Part shown: piece by piece, positions 39,931 through 42,933 of the stretch
Position numbering within the stretch: position 1 is the first letter of the stretch
Layout: the number at the start of each line of letters is the position of its first letter
Assembly (NCBI GenBank): GCA_024103495.1
Contig: JAGFIQ010000175.1
Location: 1 to 42,933 of the forward strand
DNA: 42,933 nucleotides
DNA from: Aridibacter famidurans
Lineage (GTDB): Bacteria; Acidobacteriota; Blastocatellia; Pyrinomonadales; Pyrinomonadaceae
Direction: 5' to 3'
Program-made: the position numbers and the translations under genes
Notes under the pieces: generated by a model
The model's input: the letters and a program-made list of their open reading frames with translations, nothing else
The model's database searches: none
Told to the model about the DNA's origin: nothing

Positions 39931-42933
<3,003 letters not shown>

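Overview
The window looks like a contig from a moderately GC-rich (about 58-60% by eye) bacterium, most likely an Acidobacteriota of the Blastocatellia/Pyrinomonadaceae type. The evidence is a VWA protein of the acidobacterial (TIGR03436-like) kind, a short REP-like GC hairpin repeat, numerous DPP IV and beta-propeller proteins, and scattered rather than tightly clustered metabolic genes. The assignment is an inference from gene content. I saw no rRNA or tRNA genes, CRISPR arrays or insertion-sequence transposases.

Layout. 1-1.6 kb: the 3' end of serA, then a TIGR01777 epimerase carrying an in-frame 390-bp array of REP-like repeats. 1.6-7 kb: a storage-lipid/PHA-granule neighbourhood with an alpha/beta hydrolase, a WS/DGAT acyltransferase, a GNAT enzyme, two phasin-like proteins and, divergently, a PhaR-type regulator with candidate operators. 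7-10.5 kb: a four-helix-bundle (S23) gene broken by one in-frame TGA, a class I HMG-CoA reductase with an extra N-terminal domain, a secreted YCF48-like propeller and a small membrane protein. 10.7-21.5 kb: the three catalytic parts of one 2-oxoacid dehydrogenase complex (E1 alpha, E1 beta, E2), dispersed and interleaved with a CaCA exchanger, NhaA, a PH-like protein, an S9 peptidase, a DUF4242 protein and an incoming AAA/DUF4143 ATPase. 21.8-30 kb: an OmpA-family protein, the VWA protein, a Cys-motif membrane protein, a WD40-like propeller, NAD synthetase, a receiver-HATPase fusion and a DUF374 acyltransferase. 30-34.2 kb: a hicAB toxin-antitoxin pair, a CDF metal exporter with a damaged or unclear N-terminus, and a group II PLP decarboxylase.

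34.3-42.9 kb: a tightly packed respiratory operon. In order it encodes a GltD-like FAD/Fe-S oxidoreductase, a Tat-type Rieske protein, a b6-type cytochrome b, a seven-haem c cytochrome, and a Tat-exported NarG/NxrA-like molybdopterin subunit that runs off the window. The order suggests a quinol (bc-type) complex wired to an outward-facing nitrate reductase or nitrite oxidoreductase. An FNR/CRP-like palindrome lies upstream.

An unexpected theme is a set of degenerate tandem repeats with 7-bp or 9-bp periods lying directly at gene 3' ends. In several cases the stop codon itself reads as the first repeat unit. The unit sequence differs from locus to locus but the period and position are shared. 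With the separate GC-rich hairpin elements, these are the structures in the window least explained by known gene annotation.
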